Positions 41,873 through 51,017 of a stretch of 55,241 bases of DNA are shown piece after piece. This DNA is from Planctomycetota bacterium (GTDB taxonomy: Bacteria; Planctomycetota; Phycisphaerae; Phycisphaerales; SM1A02). The translations under genes and the position numbers were made by a program. Where the stretch lies: NCBI GenBank assembly GCA_016872835.1, contig VGYX01000015.1, forward strand, positions 1-55,241, given 5' to 3'. The notes under the pieces are model-generated. The model saw only the letters and a program-made list of their open reading frames with translations, was not told where the DNA came from and searched no databases. Position 1 is the first letter of the stretch. Each line of letters begins with the position of its first letter.

Positions 41873-44806
41873 TCAGGCCTTCGCGGCCGAGCGGCGCCGC
41901 TTCGGCGCGGCGACGGGTGCTGGGCGCAGCATGCGGGCGAGGTAGCGTCCCGTGTGGCTTGCGGCCACTCGGGCGACCGCTTCCGGCGTGCCGCTTGCAA
42001 GCAGCGTGCCGCCACGATCGCCACCCTCTGGACCGAGATCCACGATCCAGTCGGCGCACTTGATCACGTCCAGATTGTGCTCGATCACGATGAGCGTGTG
42101 ACCGGCGTCGGCCAGACGCTGGAGCACCTCGAGCAGCTTGCGCACGTCGTCGAAGTGCAGGCCGGTGGTTGGCTCGTCAAGCACGTACAGCGCCGTGCCA
42201 CCCGAACGGCTGCCGAGCTCGGTCGCCAGCTTCACGCGCTGCGCCTCGCCGCCCGACAGCGTGGTGCTGGCCTGACCCAGCTGCATGTATCCAAGCCCCA
42301 CGTCACGCACGCACGCCAGCATGTCGCGGATGCGCGGGTGCGCGTCGAAGAAGCCCACCGCGTCCTCCACGGTCATGTCCAGGGCCTCGGCGATGTTCTT
42401 CCCCTTGAAGCGCACGTCGAGTGTCTCTTTCGCGTAGCGCGTGCCCTTGCACGACTCGCACGCCACGAACACGTCGGGCAGGAAGTGCATCTCGATCTTC
42501 TTCACGCCCTGACCCTGGCATACCTCGCAACGACCGCCCTTCACGTTGAAGCTGAAGCGGCCGGGCTCGTAGCCGCGCGCCTTGCTCTCGGGCACTGCGG
42601 CGTAGAGCTTGCGGATGTCGTCGAACACGCCCGTGTAGGTGGCAGGATTCGATCGGGGGGTGCGACCGATCGGGCTCTGGTCCACCTCGACCACACGGTC
42701 GATGCCCTTGAGTCCGTTCACGCGGTCGTGCGCCGCAGGGATCGCCTTCGATCCGCTCACGGTGCGCTGCGCGGCCTTCAGCAGGATCTCGTTCACCAGC
42801 GTGCTCTTGCCGCTGCCCGAGACGCCGGTCACGCACACCAGCCCACCCAGCGGGAACGCCACGTCGATGCCCTTCAGGTTGTTCGCGCGCGCACCCTTCA
42901 CGGTGATCGCGCGGTCCTCCGTCATCGGGCGGCGCTTCGCCGGCGTCTCGATGCTGCGCTCACCGCGCAGGTACATGCCGGTCAGGCTCTGCGGGAATGC
43001 CGCGACCTCGGAAGGTGAACCCTGCGTCACGATCGTGCCGCCGTGTCGGCCGGGGCCCGGGCCCACGTCCACCACGTGATCCGCGGCGCGAATCGTGTCC
43101 TCGTCGTGTTCCACCACGATCACGGTGTTGCCGATGTCGGTCAGGTGCCGCAGCGTGGCCACCAGACGATCGTTGTCACGCTGGTGCAGGCCGATCGTGG
43201 GCTCGTCCAGCACATAGCACACGCCCACCAGACCGCTGCCCACCTGCGTGGCCAGACGGATGCGCTGCGCCTCGCCGCCTGAGAGCGTGCCGCTCGCACG
43301 GTCGAGCGTGAGGTACTCCAGACCCACACTCTGCAGGAATCCAAGCCGGGCACCGATCTCCTTCAGGATCGGTTCCGCGATCTTTGACTGCGATTTCGTG
43401 AGCTTGAGCGAGCCGAACCAGGCGGCCGCGCGCTCCACGTTCATGCCAGTCGTGTCGGCCACGCTGCATGCACGATCTCCACCGCGCACCTTCACCGCCA
43501 GCGCCGCGGGCTTCAGCCGCTTGCCCGCACACGCGTGGCACGGCGCGCTGCTCATGTAGGCGAGCAGTCGTTCTTTCACGAATTCGCTCTCGGTCTCCTC
43601 GTAGCGACGCTTCAGGTTGGGCATCACGCCCTCGAAGCTCACGCCGAATTCGGCCTCCTCGGCCTCGGGAATGCCTTCCATGAGGTAGCGACGGATGCGC
43701 GGATTCAACTTGCTGAAGGGCGTCTCCGGTGAAACCTTGAAGAACTTGCAGAAGCCTCGCAGCAGCCGGCTGTAGTAGATGTTCATGCGCCGGCCGTTGC
43801 GGCGCCATGGCTCGACCGCGCCCTCGGCCACGCCGAGATCCGGATCGTTCACCACCAGATCGGGGTCGAACTCCTGCACCTGCCCCAGACCCGCGCACGA
43901 CGGGCACGCGCCTTGCGGCGAGTTGAAGCTGAACAGGCGCGGCTCCAGCTCTTCCAGTGCGCACTCCGGGTGATCCGGACATGCGAAGCGTTCGCTGAAG
44001 CGGTGCTCGATCCAGTCCGAGCCGTCCTCCACCAGCGCCACGCAGTTGCCTTCGCCGAGCTTCAGCGCCGTCTCCACGCTTTCAGCCAGACGCTGTCGAT
44101 CGTCACGGCTCGGCACGATGCGATCGATCACCGCCTCGATCGTGTGCACCTCGTATCGGCCGAGGCCGAGCGGATTCTCGCCGCCGGCCTTCAGCGCCTC
44201 GCGCAGATCGACCACCTTGCCGTCCACGCGCGCTCGCACGAGTCCCTGCCGCTGCAGCGCCTCGGCGACCTCCTTGTGGAAGCCCTTGCGCGCGCGCACC
44301 ACCGGCGCGCACAGCATGAGCCGCTTGCCTGCGAACTGCTCCAGCAGCGTGTCGGTGATCTGCGACGCGCTGCTCGCCTCGATCACCTTGCCGCAGGTGC
44401 GGCCCTTCTCGTCCACATGCCAGCAGGTGGGCGTGCCGCAGCGCGCCCAGAGCAATCGCATGTAGTCGTAGATCTCGGTGGTGGTGGCCACGGTGCTGCG
44501 GGGCGTGTGACCGCCTCCGCGCTGCTCGATGGCGATGGTGGGGGGCAGGCCGTCGATGCGCTCGACATCGGGCTTGCGCATCTGGTTCAGGAACTGTCGC
44601 GCGTACGCGGAGAGGCTCTCCATGTACTTGCGCTGACCTTCGGCAAAGATGGTGTCAAAGGCGAGGCTGCTCTTGCCGCTCCCGGAAACCCCGGTGAACA
44701 CCACCAATTGATCCCGCGGGATGGTGAGGGCGATCCCCTTCAAGTTGTGCTCGCGGGCACCTTCGATGCGGATCTGGCGTTCGGTGCTGGATGCGGCGGG
44801 GGGCAA
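41873..44806 (-). CDS. uvrA: Excinuclease ABC subunit A
   Basis: A 977-residue DNA-damage sensor of nucleotide excision repair with two ABC ATPase modules. Walker A sites are FTGVSGSGKSSLAFDT (near residue 40) and [16 protein letters not shown]. Signature sites are TLSGGEAQRIRLA and TLSGGEAQRVKLA, with Walker B forms YVLDEPTIGLHQRD and YVLDEPTTGLHFDD. Zinc modules are CPDHPECALEELEPR with GACPSC, CHACAGKR, and CEVCQGQG with CESCKG. The first has a longer spacing in its first Cys pair than CxxC. The only possible start is the TTG at 44806, since an in-frame stop lies 18 bases upstream. No Shine-Dalgarno is present. Confidence 0.95.
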   Translation of the reverse strand: MPPAASSTERQIRIEGAREHNLKGIALTIPRDQLVVFTGVSGSGKSSLAFDTIFAEGQRKYMESLSAYARQFLNQMRKPDVERIDGLPPTIAIEQRGGGHTPRSTVATTTEIYDYMRLLWARCGTPTCWHVDEKGRTCGKVIEASSASQITDTLLEQFAGKRLMLCAPVVRARKGFHKEVAEALQRQGLVRARVDGKVVDLREALKAGGENPLGLGRYEVHTIEAVIDRIVPSRDDRQRLAESVETALKLGEGNCVALVEDGSDWIEHRFSERFACPDHPECALEELEPRLFSFNSPQGACPSCAGLGQVQEFDPDLVVNDPDLGVAEGAVEPWRRNGRRMNIYYSRLLRGFCKFFKVSPETPFSKLNPRIRRYLMEGIPEAEEAEFGVSFEGVMPNLKRRYEETESEFVKERLLAYMSSAPCHACAGKRLKPAALAVKVRGGDRACSVADTTGMNVERAAAWFGSLKLTKSQSKIAEPILKEIGARLGFLQSVGLEYLTLDRASGTLSGGEAQRIRLATQVGSGLVGVCYVLDEPTIGLHQRDNDRLVATLRHLTDIGNTVIVVEHDEDTIRAADHVVDVGPGPGRHGGTIVTQGSPSEVAAFPQSLTGMYLRGERSIETPAKRRPMTEDRAITVKGARANNLKGIDVAFPLGGLVCVTGVSGSGKSTLVNEILLKAAQRTVSGSKAIPAAHDRVNGLKGIDRVVEVDQSPIGRTPRSNPATYTGVFDDIRKLYAAVPESKARGYEPGRFSFNVKGGRCEVCQGQGVKKIEMHFLPDVFVACESCKGTRYAKETLDVRFKGKNIAEALDMTVEDAVGFFDAHPRIRDMLACVRDVGLGYMQLGQASTTLSGGEAQRVKLATELGSRSGGTALYVLDEPTTGLHFDDVRKLLEVLQRLADAGHTLIVIEHNLDVIKCADWIVDLGPEGGDRGGTLLASGTPEAVARVAASHTGRYLARMLRPAPVAAPKRRRSAAKA

Positions 44807-44815
44807 GGAACCCGA

Positions 44816-44821
44816 TTTATA
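44816..44821 (-). promoter_or_regulatory. Probable -10 element (TATAAA) of uvrA
   Basis: On the minus strand TATAAA ends nine bases before the TTG start at 44806. It is the most AT-rich spot of the 204-base gap. I see no LexA-type palindrome around it. Confidence 0.35.
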
Positions 44822-44993
44822 GGATCATCGACCGCATCCGGGGGTGGTTTCAGGCCGAAACTGGGTCCGGGAAGACCGTGGACCCGGTCAATTCCAACGA
44901 TTCTGTTGGCCGAAATCCACCGACGGTGCACACTTCGTGAGAATCCATCCGAAACGGGTGTCGGGAACGCGTGCTTCCCGACGATGGATGGAC

Positions 44994-44999
44994 TACGGT
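44994..44999 (+). promoter_or_regulatory. Possible -10 element (TACGGT) of the small gene
   Basis: TACGGT ends 11 bases before the ATG at 45011 with no Shine-Dalgarno between, as in other short-leader genes of this window. Confidence 0.3.
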
Positions 45000-45010
45000 T
45001 GGCGCAATAC

Positions 45011-45190
45011 ATGAACACCACGACCAACAACACTGCGATCGCCGAGCCGCCCGTGCGGCCCGCCACGACGCAGCGCGAGCGCGCCAACGAGCGCGAGTCG
45101 GCGCATGCGTCGGAGCTCGCGATGCTGCGCGAGCGCGTGTGTCGCATGCGCATGCCCCGCGGCGAGTTCATGCCGCACCTCTCGCGCTGA
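45011..45190 (+). CDS. Small protein (59 residues) between uvrA and uvrB
   Basis: A short plus-strand frame starting MNTTTNNTAIAEPPVRP. It continues with an Arg/Glu-rich helix (TTQRERANERESAHASELAM, then LRERVCRM) and ends RMPRGEFMPHLSR. I do not recognise it. It has no signal or membrane segment; the first third is Thr/Asn/Pro-rich and probably disordered. Support for real expression is a TACGGT box 11 bases upstream and a strong plus-strand terminator 18 bases after the stop, which no other plus-strand gene could use. An in-frame ATG at 44983 would add nine residues. Confidence 0.55.
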   Translation: MNTTTNNTAIAEPPVRPATTQRERANERESAHASELAMLRERVCRMRMPRGEFMPHLSR

Positions 45191-45208
45191 ACGCGCAACA
45201 CACCAGCC

Positions 45209-45240
45209 GGCCCCGCCTTCCGCGGGGCCTTGTCGTTTTT
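45209..45240 (+). terminator. Rho-independent terminator after the small gene
   Basis: GGCCCCGC (45209-45216) pairs with GCGGGGCC (45222-45229) around a five-base loop and is followed by TTGTCGTTTTT. The T-tract exists only on the plus strand. The uvrB stop codon lies at 45245 on the other strand, so the hairpin might also help uvrB, but weakly. Confidence 0.85.
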
Positions 45241-45244
45241 GGAG

Positions 45245-47371
45245 TCAGGGTGTGCCGGAGCGGGGCGGGCGAGGCTTGCCCTTGCGCTTGCCGCGCGTCC
45301 CAGGCATGCCGGCTCGGCTTGGGCCACCCCGCTCGTCACGCGGATCCGACGCCAGCTGCACCAACCCATCACTCTCCGGCATCGCCTTCACCTTCTGCAG
45401 CCGATCACGCAGCGTGGCTGCGCGCTCGAACTCCAGATTGCCGGCGGCCGCGAGCATCTCGCGTTCGAGTTCCGTGATCAGCTCGGCGCGATCCCAGGAC
45501 TTCTCGTTGCGCACACCCCCGGCTTCGCGCACCAGTCGGCTCGCCGCGACTTCCTGCTCGATGCCGCGACGGATCGCCTTCTGAATGGTCTCGGGCGTGA
45601 TGCCGTGCGTGGCGTTGTAGGCCAGCTGCTTCGCGCGACGACGCTCCACCTCGTCGATCGCGGCCTGCATCTCGGGCGTGACCTTGTCGGCGTAGAGCAC
45701 GGCCATGCTGTTGGCGTTGCGTGCCGCGCGGCCCATGGTCTGGATCAGGCTCGAGGTGCTGCGCAGGAATCCCTGCTTGTCCGCGTCCAGGATGCACACC
45801 AGACTCACTTCCGGCAGATCCAGCCCCTCGCGAAGCAGGTTCACGCCCACAAGCACGTCGAACACGCCCTCGCGGAGGTCGCGCAGCAGTTCCAGCCGAT
45901 CCAGCGTCTCGATCTCGCTGTGCAGGTAGCGCACGCGCAGGCCCTTCTTGTCCAGATGCGTGGTCAGGTCCTCGCACAGACGCTTGGTGAGCGCGGTCAC
46001 CAGCGTTCGTTCGCCCAGCGCCGCGCGCTGTCGTGCGCGCTCGGTCAGGTCGGGCACCTGATCGCGCGCCGGCTGCAGCAGGATCGGCGGATCCACCAGT
46101 CCGGTCGGGCGGATGACCTGTTCGGCCACCACGCCTTCGCAGCGCTCAAGCTCGTAGGGTCCGGGCGTGGCGCTCACGAAGATGCACTGCGGCACGATCG
46201 ACTCGAACTCCTCGAACTTCAGCGGGCGGTTGTCAAGCGCCGCGGGCAGCCGGAACCCGTGATCGACCAGCGTCTCCTTGCGCTTTCGGTCCCCGAAGTA
46301 CATGCCGCGGATCTGCGGCAGAGTCACGTGGCTCTCGTCGATCACCACCAGCCAGTCACGCTCGCCGCGCTCCGGCACGTGACGGAAGTAGTCGAGCAGG
46401 CAGAAGGCGCGCTCGCCGGGCGCCCGGCCGTCGAAGTAGCGGCTGTAGTTCTCGATGCCGCTGCAAAATCCCGTCTCCTCGATCATCTCAAGGTCGTACT
46501 TCACGCGACCAAGCAGTCGCTGGGCCTCGAGCAACTTGCCCTGGTTTCGCAGTTCCAGCACGCGCGCGTCAAGATCGTCGCGGATCTGCTGCGTCGCCTT
46601 CAGTCGCTGCTCCTCGGGCATCACGTAGTGCACGGCCGGGAAGATGAGCGCCTTCGACTCCTCGCTCAGCAGCTCGCCGCTGGTCGCGTCGATCACCTCG
46701 ATGCGCTCCACCTCGTCGCCGAAGAGCCCGATGCGCAGCGCCGTCTGCTCGTAGGCGGGGAAGATCTCGATGCTGTCGCCGCGCACGCGGAAGTTGCCGC
46801 GCTGCGGCGCCGCCTCGTTGCGCTGGTACTGCATCGCCGTCAGGTCGCCGAAGAACGCGCGGCGGTCAAGGCGCTGTCCGACGTGCAGGTGAATGACGCG
46901 GTTGCGGTATTCGGTGGGACTGCCGAGGCCGTAGAGGCAGCTCACGCTGGTCACCACGATCGTGTCGGGTCGCGACAGCAGGGCGCTGGTGGCGGCCAGT
47001 CGAAGCCGATCCAGATCGTCGTTGCGGCTTGCGTCCTTCTCGATATAGATGTCCCGCTGCGGGATGTAGGCCTCGGGTTGGTAGTAGTCGTAGTAGCTGA
47101 CGAAGTAGTTGACCGAATTGCGGGGAAAGAGCTCCCGCATCTCCTCGTAGAGCTGGGCGGCAAGCGTCTTGTTGTGGCTCACCACCAGCGCAGGTCGGCC
47201 CGTGCGCTCGATCACGTTCGCGATGGTGAAGGTCTTGCCGGTGCCAGTGGCGCCCAGCAGGGTCTGCCAGGTCTTGCCGGTCTCGACGCCCCGGACCAGT
47301 TGCTCGATCGCCTGAGGCTGGTCGCCCATGGGCCGGAAGGGGCTGCGGAGTTCGAAACGGTCCGGCGTCAC
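45245..47371 (-). CDS. uvrB: Excinuclease ABC subunit B
   Basis: A 708-residue helicase-like damage-verification protein of nucleotide excision repair. Walker A is LLGATGTGKTFTIANVIE. The beta-hairpin region SYYDYYQPEAYIPQRDIYIEKD is diagnostic. VIDESH is the DEAD-like box; FVSATPGPYELE, LTKRLCEDLT, YLHSEIETLDRLELLRDLR and QTMGRAARN are further helicase motifs. The UvrC-binding UVR domain is at about residues 640-675 (ELITELEREMLAAAGNLEFE). The GTG at 47371 follows TAGAGT by six bases. A basic tail (RGKRKGKPRPPR) ends it. Confidence 0.96.
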   Translation of the reverse strand: MTPDRFELRSPFRPMGDQPQAIEQLVRGVETGKTWQTLLGATGTGKTFTIANVIERTGRPALVVSHNKTLAAQLYEEMRELFPRNSVNYFVSYYDYYQPEAYIPQRDIYIEKDASRNDDLDRLRLAATSALLSRPDTIVVTSVSCLYGLGSPTEYRNRVIHLHVGQRLDRRAFFGDLTAMQYQRNEAAPQRGNFRVRGDSIEIFPAYEQTALRIGLFGDEVERIEVIDATSGELLSEESKALIFPAVHYVMPEEQRLKATQQIRDDLDARVLELRNQGKLLEAQRLLGRVKYDLEMIEETGFCSGIENYSRYFDGRAPGERAFCLLDYFRHVPERGERDWLVVIDESHVTLPQIRGMYFGDRKRKETLVDHGFRLPAALDNRPLKFEEFESIVPQCIFVSATPGPYELERCEGVVAEQVIRPTGLVDPPILLQPARDQVPDLTERARQRAALGERTLVTALTKRLCEDLTTHLDKKGLRVRYLHSEIETLDRLELLRDLREGVFDVLVGVNLLREGLDLPEVSLVCILDADKQGFLRSTSSLIQTMGRAARNANSMAVLYADKVTPEMQAAIDEVERRRAKQLAYNATHGITPETIQKAIRRGIEQEVAASRLVREAGGVRNEKSWDRAELITELEREMLAAAGNLEFERAATLRDRLQKVKAMPESDGLVQLASDPRDERGGPSRAGMPGTRGKRKGKPRPPRSGTP

Positions 47372-47377
47372 GACGCC

Positions 47378-47383
47378 ACTCTA
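47378..47383 (-). promoter_or_regulatory. -10 element (TAGAGT), leaderless type, of uvrB
   Basis: On the minus strand TAGAGT ends exactly six bases before the GTG start at 47371, with no Shine-Dalgarno. It is identical in sequence and distance to the box before the polyprenyl synthase gene. Confidence 0.5.
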
Positions 47384-48416
47384 TTGGCCCTGAGCCGTCC
47401 CGCGCTGCGGAACGCGCCCTCCGGAGAGGGGGTGGGGCCAAGAATTCCGACCCCCGGGGCACGCTTTTGAAAATTTCTCCGGAGGTCGCCTTGCGAAGGT
47501 CCGAAATCGTGGCTTCGAGCCCCGGGGTCCGGCTTCCCTCCGGTCACTTCCCATTCACTCTTGTTCGTTCCCAGTTCACTCCCAACGACCTGATCTCAGG
47601 GTGTCGTGGTCGAAGTCGCTCTGCTTGAGGCGTTGCGCAGCCTCGCAGCCCGGCGCGTCAGGTTGCAGCCTGGTGGTCAGCGTGGTGCCGGCGTCAAGCG
47701 CCGCGGCGCTGATCGGCCTGGCAAGCTTGGTCACGACCCGTCGCCGTCGCGCCTGAGAGGCGCTCGCGCAAACCAAATCCGTGTTGTCTGGACAGCGGCC
47801 TCGAAAGGGATGCCGCTGTTCGTTTGCGGACCCTGCGCGCGTGAGAATGTCTCGAAGCGGTCCTGAAAAACTTGCCATTGCGACCGGGAAGGCGCACCTT
47901 CTCGTTCGCGGACTCCGTAGGTGGGTCCGGGAGAAAACAGTCGTGTCGAAGCACCAAAAGCACAAGTTGTTTCAGCAGTTTCTCGTCGCGGCCTCGAGCC
48001 TTTGCGTGGGCATGATCCTTGCCCGCGCGATGGGCTTCTGAGCTTCGGGCGCTGACCTTGAGTCGTCGATCTGTGGGATCGCCCTTCCTGCTCCGCATGA
48101 AAGGCGACCCCCAGAAAGTTGATTTCTCGGGGTCACTTGGAGTGTCCGTCAACCCGCTCGAAAGGGAACGAGCGACGGTTTGTGCCTGCGTTGAGCCCGA
48201 ATCCCGTTCCAACCTGAAGAAAGAGAATCGCCGCTGTCGTCCCTCACCGAATTGAGGGCCTTTGCAGGCCACTTCCGAAGCACGCAACAGCCAATACCTA
48301 CGACCCCAGGGCGTAGCCATGGCCGAATTCAGACCTCCCCACGCTTGGAACACGCAAAACGGGCGCGCAGCCCTTCGTGGAGTTCTCTGGATTTCCAACG
48401 AAACCAAGTTTGGGTT
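47384..48416. other. 1-kb stretch without a convincing gene, with several hairpins
   Basis: The only long gene-free region of the window, and more AT-rich than the genes around it. Open frames exist (for example 237 codons at 47694-48407 minus and 86 codons at 47781-48041 plus), but none starts with a ribosome site or box of the local type or resembles a known protein. Inverted repeats are dense: an outer pair 47767-47773/47822-47828 encloses an eight-pair stem 47792-47799/47812-47819. Others are 47909-47915/47923-47929, 48106-48117/48123-48134 (one mismatch) and 48155-48160/48169-48174. It could be a structured RNA, a decayed gene or a mobile-element remnant. Confidence 0.5.
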
Positions 48417-51017
48417 TCAGGCTCGACCCGTCAGCAGGGCGCGAGGACTCTCGGAGAGCAACTTCCGTGCGGCAGGAAGGGCCGAGGCCAAGGCGAGCGC
48501 GATCACAAGAGCGGATCCGATCGCCCAGGCCAGCAGAGGGAACACGGCGTCAAGTCGGAGGCCGGCCAGTGACTCGAACAGCAGCCGGCCCGCCCACGCC
48601 AGTTCCCAACCCAAGCCCGTGCCCGCAATGATCGCGGTGACTCCAAGCAGCAGTGCCTCGCCCAGCACCAGCCCGAGAAGGGGTCGCAGGCCTGCGCCGG
48701 TGGCGCGAAGCACGCCGAGTTCCTGACGGCGTCCCTGCACCTGTGCGGCGATCACGCTGCCCACGCCCAGGCACGCCACCAGCAGTGCCGAGAAGGCCAC
48801 GCCACCGGTCACGCCCCGGACCAGTCGGCCCACATCGTCGATGGCACCTCGGATCGTTCGGCCGCTCGCGAACACCGCACCCGGCACCATTTCGCTGATG
48901 CGCGCAGCAAGCGCCTCATCATCGTCCGAGCCGCCTTCGGGGCCAAGATCGAGTTGCATCAGCACGGCGTCGCGTACGCCGAAGGTGCGCGCGACGGTGT
49001 CCAGATTCAGGAACACGCAGCTCATGGCGTGCTCCATGTAGACGCTGCGGATGCCAAAGACCTGCGTGGCCACGTCGAGACCCGCGCTGGACACCACGCC
49101 CACGATCTCGAAGGAGGCCTTCGACTTCGGTGCCTGCAGCTCGATCGTGTCGCCGACCTCCAGCCCGCGCGCGGTCAGAAACTGCTCGGCCACCAGCGCG
49201 CCGGTGCCCGCGCGAAGTTTCGGCAGCGCGGTCTCGGGCGTGCCCTGAATCCATTCCAGGCGATTCATCTTCAAGAAGCCATCAGGCTCAAAGCCCACGC
49301 AGATCACGTTGGGTGGAGCCAGCGCGTGCACGCCAAGGCCCGCCCCACCTGCCACGCGCAGCGGCAGGTAGCCGACGGCGGCGCCCGTGCGAACACCGGG
49401 CAGGCTCCGCAGTCGCGATTGGTCCGAAGGTGTCAGGCCGCTTGGGCGCATCACGAAGGCGTCACCGAAGCGCACGCGTTCGCGCACCTGGCGCAGCATG
49501 CCCTCGCTGTGGCTCCATGTCGTCACCAGCACGCTGAGTCCCATCATGAGCGCGCCCGCGGTGAGCCCCAGTCGATACGGAGTTCGCGCCACGCTGCCGC
49601 GCAGCAGTCCAGGCGGCAGGCGCAGCGCACGCGTCAGCGGTGAAGCAAGCAGCGCGGTGACCCACTGCATCAACGGCACGCACAGCAGGAACCATCCCGC
49701 GTGCGCGGCCGCCAAGCCTCCAATCGCATGCATCCAGAAGCGTCGCTGCGGATCCTGCACCAGCGTCACGATGCCGGCCTCAAGGCTTGCAAGGCCGATG
49801 CCGAGCGCCAGACAGACCCATGGGCCCCACGCCCTCGGTGCACGTCCGCGCCGCCGAAGCGCCTGCAGCGGGCTGGTCTGCGAGGCGTTCCACGCGGGCA
49901 GTGCCGAACCAAGCACGCCGCTGCCGATCGACGAGCCCACCGCAAGCGCGACACCCTCCCAGCTTGGCACGAGTCCAAGCGGCAGGCTTGCGCGGAACCA
50001 GAGCGACACGCCCCACGCACCAAGCAATCCCAGTGGCACGCCCAGTACCGAGGACGCGGCGCTGAGTCCCGCACCCGCAAGCAGGGGGCCCGCGAAGAGT
50101 TGTCCACGTGAGGCGCCCAGGCATCGCAGCGTGGCGAGTTCGCGATCGAGTTCCGCCACCGAGGTCGTCATGCCCACACCCACGATGAACGCGCCCGCGA
50201 GCATGGCGATGGTGCATCCAAGCACGAAGCCGAAGCGGCCCGCCTGCACCTGTCGGTCCATGCCGCTGGTAGCCATCTCGGCCGGTTCAATCAGCATGCC
50301 CTCCGGCACGCGCGAGGCCTGCATCTCGCACCACGCGGTGGCGTTGGTGTCCGGCGCCAGCACGATCGCGACCTGCGTGGCCTCGTTGCCACGGCCGCTC
50401 GCCTCCGCGAGCGTGCGTCGATCGAGTTCCACCATCGGCCGCTGCAGCGCGCCCAGCAGCGGGCGATCCATCACGCCGCTCACGGTCAGGTCGATCGGCT
50501 TGCCAAGCCGCACCACGCGCACGCGCGTTCCCGGGCGCGCGTCGAGCGACTTGGCGGTCATCGGATCGAGCGCGATTTCCGCAGGTCCCTGCGCCCGGCG
50601 CCCTTCGCGCATCGGCAGCCCCTCGAACCGCGTGTCGGTGGCAGGATCCACGCCGCGCGCCTGCGCGGTGGCGCGTCGTACGCGACCCTGCTCGTCGCGG
50701 TCGCCATCGGCGCGGGTCAGCGTGATCGAGCCCGTCAGTCGCGCCTGCACGCCGCTCACACCCGGCCAACGCGTCGCCTGTTCCGCGATCGAGGCCTCGA
50801 ACGGTGCGCCAGCCTGCTGCACCAGTCGCACGTCGACCGCGCCCATGAGTCGCGTGAGACGCGTCTCTAGGTTCGTCTGCGCCGTCTGCAGTCCGGTGCT
50901 GACCGCCGTCACCAGCGAGGTGGCGAGCGCGATGGACGTGGCCAGCAGCGCGGTTCTAGCGGGACGCGCGGAGAGTGTCCGCCACGCGAACCGCCAACTG
51001 GGAAGGATCCATTGCAT
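48417..51017 (-). CDS. ABC transporter permease, FtsX/LolC-E (MacB) family
   Basis: An 866-residue permease with a first membrane helix (TALLATSIALATSLV), a soluble periplasmic domain, and a membrane block around residues 265-420 (GFVLGCTIAMLAGAFIVGVG, then ELATLRCLGASRGQL). A second periplasmic domain follows, then a last block (FSALLVACLGVGSVIAAQ, RRQELGVLRATGAGLRPLLG). The duplicated R-x-x-E-L-x-x-L-R-x-x-G-A motif is diagnostic of FtsX permeases that work as mechanotransmitters. It would act with the ATPase encoded just upstream, perhaps in lipoprotein or lipid extraction. Its ATG at 51017 lies inside that gene, giving a 62-base overlap. Confidence 0.88.
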   Translation of the reverse strand: MQWILPSWRFAWRTLSARPARTALLATSIALATSLVTAVSTGLQTAQTNLETRLTRLMGAVDVRLVQQAGAPFEASIAEQATRWPGVSGVQARLTGSITLTRADGDRDEQGRVRRATAQARGVDPATDTRFEGLPMREGRRAQGPAEIALDPMTAKSLDARPGTRVRVVRLGKPIDLTVSGVMDRPLLGALQRPMVELDRRTLAEASGRGNEATQVAIVLAPDTNATAWCEMQASRVPEGMLIEPAEMATSGMDRQVQAGRFGFVLGCTIAMLAGAFIVGVGMTTSVAELDRELATLRCLGASRGQLFAGPLLAGAGLSAASSVLGVPLGLLGAWGVSLWFRASLPLGLVPSWEGVALAVGSSIGSGVLGSALPAWNASQTSPLQALRRRGRAPRAWGPWVCLALGIGLASLEAGIVTLVQDPQRRFWMHAIGGLAAAHAGWFLLCVPLMQWVTALLASPLTRALRLPPGLLRGSVARTPYRLGLTAGALMMGLSVLVTTWSHSEGMLRQVRERVRFGDAFVMRPSGLTPSDQSRLRSLPGVRTGAAVGYLPLRVAGGAGLGVHALAPPNVICVGFEPDGFLKMNRLEWIQGTPETALPKLRAGTGALVAEQFLTARGLEVGDTIELQAPKSKASFEIVGVVSSAGLDVATQVFGIRSVYMEHAMSCVFLNLDTVARTFGVRDAVLMQLDLGPEGGSDDDEALAARISEMVPGAVFASGRTIRGAIDDVGRLVRGVTGGVAFSALLVACLGVGSVIAAQVQGRRQELGVLRATGAGLRPLLGLVLGEALLLGVTAIIAGTGLGWELAWAGRLLFESLAGLRLDAVFPLLAWAIGSALVIALALASALPAARKLLSESPRALLTGRA

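Noticed and set aside
45230-47470. A 746-codon plus-strand open frame opposite uvrB
   Set aside because: No recognisable motif, and uvrB on the other strand is unambiguous.
47694-48407. A 237-codon minus-strand frame in the 1-kb gap
   Set aside because: It starts at a TTG without a ribosome site or local-type box, and its composition is Arg/Ser-rich with no fold or motif visible. Kept only as an open possibility in the gap entry.
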